This document shows positions 6,908-9,303 of a DNA stretch of 9,303 nucleotides, piece after piece (position 1 is the first letter of the stretch; every line of letters begins with the position of its first letter). The stretch is from Fidelibacterota bacterium (GTDB lineage: Bacteria > Fidelibacterota > Marinisomatia > SCGC-AAA003-L08 > D37C17). The stretch covers positions 30,940 through 40,242 of the forward strand of contig PARL01000019.1 in NCBI GenBank assembly GCA_002711465.1, read 5' to 3'. The position numbers and the translations under genes were made by a program. The notes beneath the pieces are model-generated. The model had not been told where the DNA came from. It saw only the letters and a program-made list of their open reading frames with translations, and made no database searches.

Positions 6908-7471
6908 ATTATTATCGCTGTAAACAGCAGCTTTTCTCGTAAAAATTGTTTTTTGGAAAGGAAAACTTTCATTAACTTTTTGACCACCTCTATTATAATT
7001 TAGTTGAATGCCTAAAAAAACATCAACTACTGCTTCCCTAAGATCAGAATCAACTCCTATTCCATCAAACGCTGATTTTGCTTTAAAGGTAGTAACCTGC
7101 ATATAATAATTTTTATTTTTATCTTTATCATGAAAAAAAGCATATTCTAAGGGTCTACCATCAACAATTATACCTTGATTGATTCTGTAATCATAAACTT
7201 TTAATGAATCTGTAGAACCATTTGATGTACTAAAACTACATATTATTTGTCCATCATTATCAATGTTTACATCATTTGCATTTATGGCTGATAAAAAAAT
7301 ATCATTTAAAACATTATCAGCATATTTTTTAACATTTTCTCTATACATTTGCTTTCTTAAATAAAAATTTGATTCTCCAACAACATAAACAAGAGCACCT
7401 ACAACAACAGAGGCTAGCATAATGGATATCATAAGTTCAACAATAGTAAAACCTTTATTTAATTTTTTCAT
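6905..7471 (-). CDS. PilW-like type IV minor pilin (prepilin)
   Basis: A 188-residue prepilin with leader MKKLNKG, a predicted cleavage Gly7/Phe8, FTIVE with Glu12 at mature +5, and a hydrophobic helix ending near VVGES (about 30-34). The following segment (YRENVKKYADNVLNDIFLSAI, split as 43-52 and 53-63) is an amphipathic helix like the one in PilW/GspJ-type pilins, where an Asp- or Arg-containing helix leads into the globular domain. The rest is beta-rich with one Cys (78) and an Asp/Lys-rich loop HDKDKNKNYY (114-123). It is shorter than proteobacterial PilW proteins. It starts four bases after the PilV-like stop with no Shine-Dalgarno sequence, and its TAA shares a base with the next ATG (TAATG at 6907-6903). 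In the known minor-pilin cores PilV, PilW and PilX prime fibre assembly together; the gene order here suggests the same for these three. The assignment to PilW rather than a generic GspJ/PulG-type minor pilin is tentative. Confidence 0.84.
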   Translation of the reverse strand: MKKLNKGFTIVELMISIMLASVVVGALVYVVGESNFYLRKQMYRENVKKYADNVLNDIFLSAINANDVNIDNDGQIICSFSTSNGSTDSLKVYDYRINQGIIVDGRPLEYAFFHDKDKNKNYYMQVTTFKAKSAFDGIGVDSDLREAVVDVFLGIQLNYNRGGQKVNESFPFQKTIFTRKAAVYSDNN

Positions 7472-7475
7472 ATAA

Positions 7476-7937
7476 TTAATTAAAAACTAATTGACTTACA
7501 TTAAGTGTTATTACAGTATCTTTACCTGCTTTACCAAATCTTGACATCATTTTATATTTTAACTTGCCCTCAATATCAAAAATCCTGGCTTGATTACTTT
7601 CTGTTTGTCTACTTCTAATATTATGAGAAAGATAACCTATTGTTCTGCATCCTGTACCAGCACCTGTCTGATTAACCATATCTCTAATTGTTTTATATTC
7701 AATACATACTCTTCTATCTCTATCACTTGATGTCTGAATTCTATTTAGTGCAACCTGCGCTTTAAATTCTTCCATTTTATTAGCTAGAGTATTAAATGCT
7801 CTATGTCTTAACTCAACATTTCTTAAAGAATTATCTGTTGTTATAACACCATACATAACTGAACCTGTGACAAAAACTATAATTAACGCAGCTATAACTA
7901 CTTCAACTAAAGTAAAACCTGACTCAACTCTTTTCAT
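7476..7937 (-). CDS. PilV-like type IV minor pilin (prepilin)
   Basis: A 153-residue prepilin. It has a short basic leader MKRVESG, a predicted prepilin-peptidase site between Gly7 and Phe8, FTLVE with the conserved Glu at mature position 5 (Glu12), and a hydrophobic helix to about residue 32. Such minor pilins are processed by PilD and assemble under or at the pilus tip. The stretch RHRAFNTLANKMEEFKA (about 45-61) resembles the PilV/GspI pattern after the transmembrane helix, where A...LA..k.E.fk is common. The globular part is small and basic, with two cysteines (78 and 97) that could form a disulfide. The ATG follows the pilT stop (TAG) by two bases and has no recognisable Shine-Dalgarno sequence, so coupled re-initiation is likely. 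The PilV name rests on the helix pattern and on its place before PilW- and PilX-like genes; I leave the symbol empty because the globular domain is not diagnostic. Confidence 0.85.
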   Translation of the reverse strand: MKRVESGFTLVEVVIAALIIVFVTGSVMYGVITTDNSLRNVELRHRAFNTLANKMEEFKAQVALNRIQTSSDRDRRVCIEYKTIRDMVNQTGAGTGCRTIGYLSHNIRSRQTESNQARIFDIEGKLKYKMMSRFGKAGKDTVITLNVSQLVFN

Positions 7938-7939
7938 TA

Positions 7940-8998
7940 CTAAAAAATTGCTTTTTCAAAAATCTCTGGATTATCTGCTACGTATTTAGCATCTTCTTTA
8001 TCAATGATTCCTTGTGAAACTAATCTTTGTAAATCTTGATCTAAAGACTGCATACCCTCTTGAGCTCCAGACTGAATGATAGAAGGTATCTGATAAATTT
8101 TATCCTCTCTGATTAAATTTCTTACCGCCGAATTAGCAACTAATATTTCAGATGCAGGAACTCTTCCTTTACCTGATTTGTTTGGTAACAATTTTTGAGC
8201 TATTACGGCTTCAAGACTTTCCGATAACATTGATCTTATTTGATCTTTCTGGCCTGCAGGAAAAACATCAATTATTCTATCAATGGTTTTAACAGCATTT
8301 GATGTGTGAAGAGTGGATAAAACTAAATGCCCTGTTTCTGCTGCAGTTAATGCTAACTGTATAGTTTCCAAATCTCTCATTTCTCCTACTAATATCACAT
8401 CAGGATCTTCCCTCAAAGCAGATTTTAATGCATTAGCAAAGGAATGAGTTGAATGCCCTAACTCTCTTTGATTAATCAATGATTTAATTGAACTATGATA
8501 ATATTCCACGGGATCCTCAACAGTAATAATATGTTTGTTCTTATTTTCATTAATATGATTAATCATTGCAGCTAGTGTTGTAGATTTTCCACTACCAGTT
8601 GGTCCAGTTAGTAAAACTAGACCTTTATCTAGAAAAGCTAACTGGTTAATTATAGGTGGAATTGATAACTCTTCAGATGATAGAATCGCAGACGGAATAA
8701 TTCTAAAAGCAGCTGCCATTCCATTTATCTGATTGAAAAAATTAACCCTAAACCTACCAAAATTTTCAAGTTCATAAGAAAAATCAATTTCTAAGTTATC
8801 TGATAAAATTTTACTTTGATTATCATTAAGAATCTCATTGCTAATTTTCAACATATCATCTTTGTTCATGATGGGAAGTTGCAGTGTTTGCATAACCCCA
8901 TCAATTCTAACCATTGGAATTGAACCCGTACTTAAGTGTAAATCAGATGCTTTAGCCTCAATGGCATATTTTAGCAAATCATTGATTTTTGCAGACAT
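7940..8998 (-). CDS. pilT: Type IV pilus retraction ATPase PilT
   Basis: This 352-residue protein has the full-length plan of PilT, a cytoplasmic hexameric ATPase that drives pilus depolymerisation for twitching motility and DNA uptake. The N-terminal PAS-like domain (about 1-110) starts with the typical LLKYAIEAKASDLHLSTGS. The ATPase core shows Walker A GPTGSGKS (132-139), the Asp box TVEDPVEY (159-166, catalytic Glu161), Walker B DPDVILVGEMRD (198-209) and the His box TGHLVLSTLHT (222-232, His231). AVRNLIRE (291-298) corresponds to the AIRNLIRE motif that is diagnostic for PilT and needed for retraction; PilB and GspE lack it. The zinc-binding tetracysteine of PilB/GspE is also absent. The ATG shares its A with the TAA of the preceding pilin gene (TAATG), and only a weak GAGG lies upstream, so initiation is probably coupled to pilin translation. 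All catalytic residues I could place are intact. PilU is less likely because of the motif and the length. Confidence 0.96.
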   Translation of the reverse strand: MSAKINDLLKYAIEAKASDLHLSTGSIPMVRIDGVMQTLQLPIMNKDDMLKISNEILNDNQSKILSDNLEIDFSYELENFGRFRVNFFNQINGMAAAFRIIPSAILSSEELSIPPIINQLAFLDKGLVLLTGPTGSGKSTTLAAMINHINENKNKHIITVEDPVEYYHSSIKSLINQRELGHSTHSFANALKSALREDPDVILVGEMRDLETIQLALTAAETGHLVLSTLHTSNAVKTIDRIIDVFPAGQKDQIRSMLSESLEAVIAQKLLPNKSGKGRVPASEILVANSAVRNLIREDKIYQIPSIIQSGAQEGMQSLDQDLQRLVSQGIIDKEDAKYVADNPEIFEKAIF

Positions 8999-9000
8999 TA
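8996..9000 (-). promoter_or_regulatory. TAATG stop/start overlap, pilin to pilT
   Basis: The pilin TAA and the pilT ATG share one A. With only a weak GAGG about ten bases upstream, this is a classical coupling signal: ribosomes that finish the pilin can restart on pilT, tying the two outputs together. Confidence 0.7.
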
Positions 9001-9303
9001 TTCAGAGGCCTCGAAACCATATCCTGAGAATTCACCAGTAAGCCTATCAAATCTAACCTCTTTTCCTGCTCCACCATCCATCTCATCTGAACTAGTTGCA
9101 ATAAACATATCGCCAGAAATTTCAACCTTCCATTTACGTTTTTGAGCATCACTAACATCAATGAAAGCCTTGGATTCTAATTCATCTAATGTTGTTTGCT
9201 GTCCACCATGCATCGCTTCATACATTTCAGATGCTCCAGCAACCTCTTTTAATAATAATTGAGCTTCACTTCCATAACCTTTATCAACATATCCTCTGTA
9301 AGA
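8998..9303 (-). CDS. Type IV pilin, probably the major pilin (5' end outside the window)
   Basis: The reading frame is open from the window edge (first visible codons read SYRGYVDKGYGSEAQLLL) to a TAA at 9000-8998, giving 101 visible residues. A pattern of Y-x-x-Y, a helix with SEAQLLLKEVAGASEMYEAM, then a Gly-rich turn and a Trp (KWKVEISG) matches the part of type IV pilins just after the hydrophobic N-terminal helix: the amphipathic second half of alpha-1, followed by a short beta globular domain. The prepilin leader, the +5 Glu and most of the transmembrane helix would lie upstream and cannot be seen. No cysteine is visible, so the usual C-terminal disulfide loop of Pseudomonas or Neisseria pilins is absent. 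The visible domain is small (about 100 residues), as in short pilins of non-proteobacterial diderms. The stop overlaps the pilT start by one base. Its lead position in a pilus operon favours the major fibre subunit, but a minor pilin is possible. Confidence 0.68.
   Translation of the reverse strand, partial: SYRGYVDKGYGSEAQLLLKEVAGASEMYEAMHGGQQTTLDELESKAFIDVSDAQKRKWKVEISGDMFIATSSDEMDGGAGKEVRFDRLTGEFSGYGFEASE

Noticed and set aside
7940..8998. Possibility that the ATPase is PilB or GspE rather than PilT
   Set aside because: The length of 352 residues, the AVRNLIRE motif and the lack of a tetracysteine zinc site all fit PilT.
8979..9161. Second minus-strand frame over the pilin/pilT junction
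   Set aside because: It reads through the pilin gene in another frame. The pilin frame has convincing family patterns and joins pilT through TAATG.

Overview
The window is a stretch of low-G+C bacterial DNA in which every supported gene lies on the minus strand, so transcription runs from base 9303 down to base 1. It holds most of a type IVa pilus (T4P) gene cluster: ten genes packed head to tail, eight complete between the edges and one cut at each end. A secretin, an inner-membrane alignment complex and an outer-membrane-type lipoprotein point to a Gram-negative (diderm) organism. The AT-rich coding style, Lys/Asn/Ile-rich proteins, the very large PilX-like protein and the Ig-like lipoprotein beside pilQ suggest a lineage outside the Proteobacteria, perhaps in the FCB superphylum (for example Marinimicrobia-like). 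That placement is inference, not shown by the sequence.

In transcription order: (1) 9303-8998, C-terminal part of a type IV pilin, probably the major pilin; (2) 8998-7940, pilT, the retraction ATPase; (3) 7937-7476, a PilV-like minor pilin; (4) 7471-6905, a PilW-like minor pilin; (5) 6905-4926, a 659-residue, cysteine-rich PilX-like protein; (6-10) 4905-646, pilM, pilN, pilO, pilP and pilQ in the canonical order; (11) 653-1, the start of a lipoprotein with bacterial Ig-like domains, cut by the window edge.

Gaps between genes are 2 to 20 bases. Two junctions overlap by one base in a TAATG (pilin/pilT and pilW/pilX), and the lipoprotein start overlaps the end of pilQ by 8 bases. Most starts have little or no Shine-Dalgarno sequence and probably depend on translational coupling. 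The lipoprotein is the exception, with an AGGAGG nested inside the pilQ coding sequence. No intergenic stretch exceeds 20 bases, so there is no room for an internal terminator or a long promoter region. The whole window is best read as part of one operon whose promoter lies upstream of base 9303.

The products form one machine. The pilin builds the fibre. The PilV-, PilW- and PilX-like proteins would form the priming or tip complex. PilM, in the cytoplasm, docks on PilN, which works with PilO and PilP to link the inner-membrane platform to the PilQ pore. PilT powers retraction. The extension ATPase (PilB), platform protein (PilC), prepilin peptidase (PilD) and a PilY1-type tip adhesin are not in the window. 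The least conventional parts are the oversized PilX-like protein, the Ig-like lipoprotein coupled to pilQ, a PilP homologue with a membrane anchor instead of a lipobox, and a short PilQ without AMIN domains. No RNA gene, mobile element or CRISPR array was seen.
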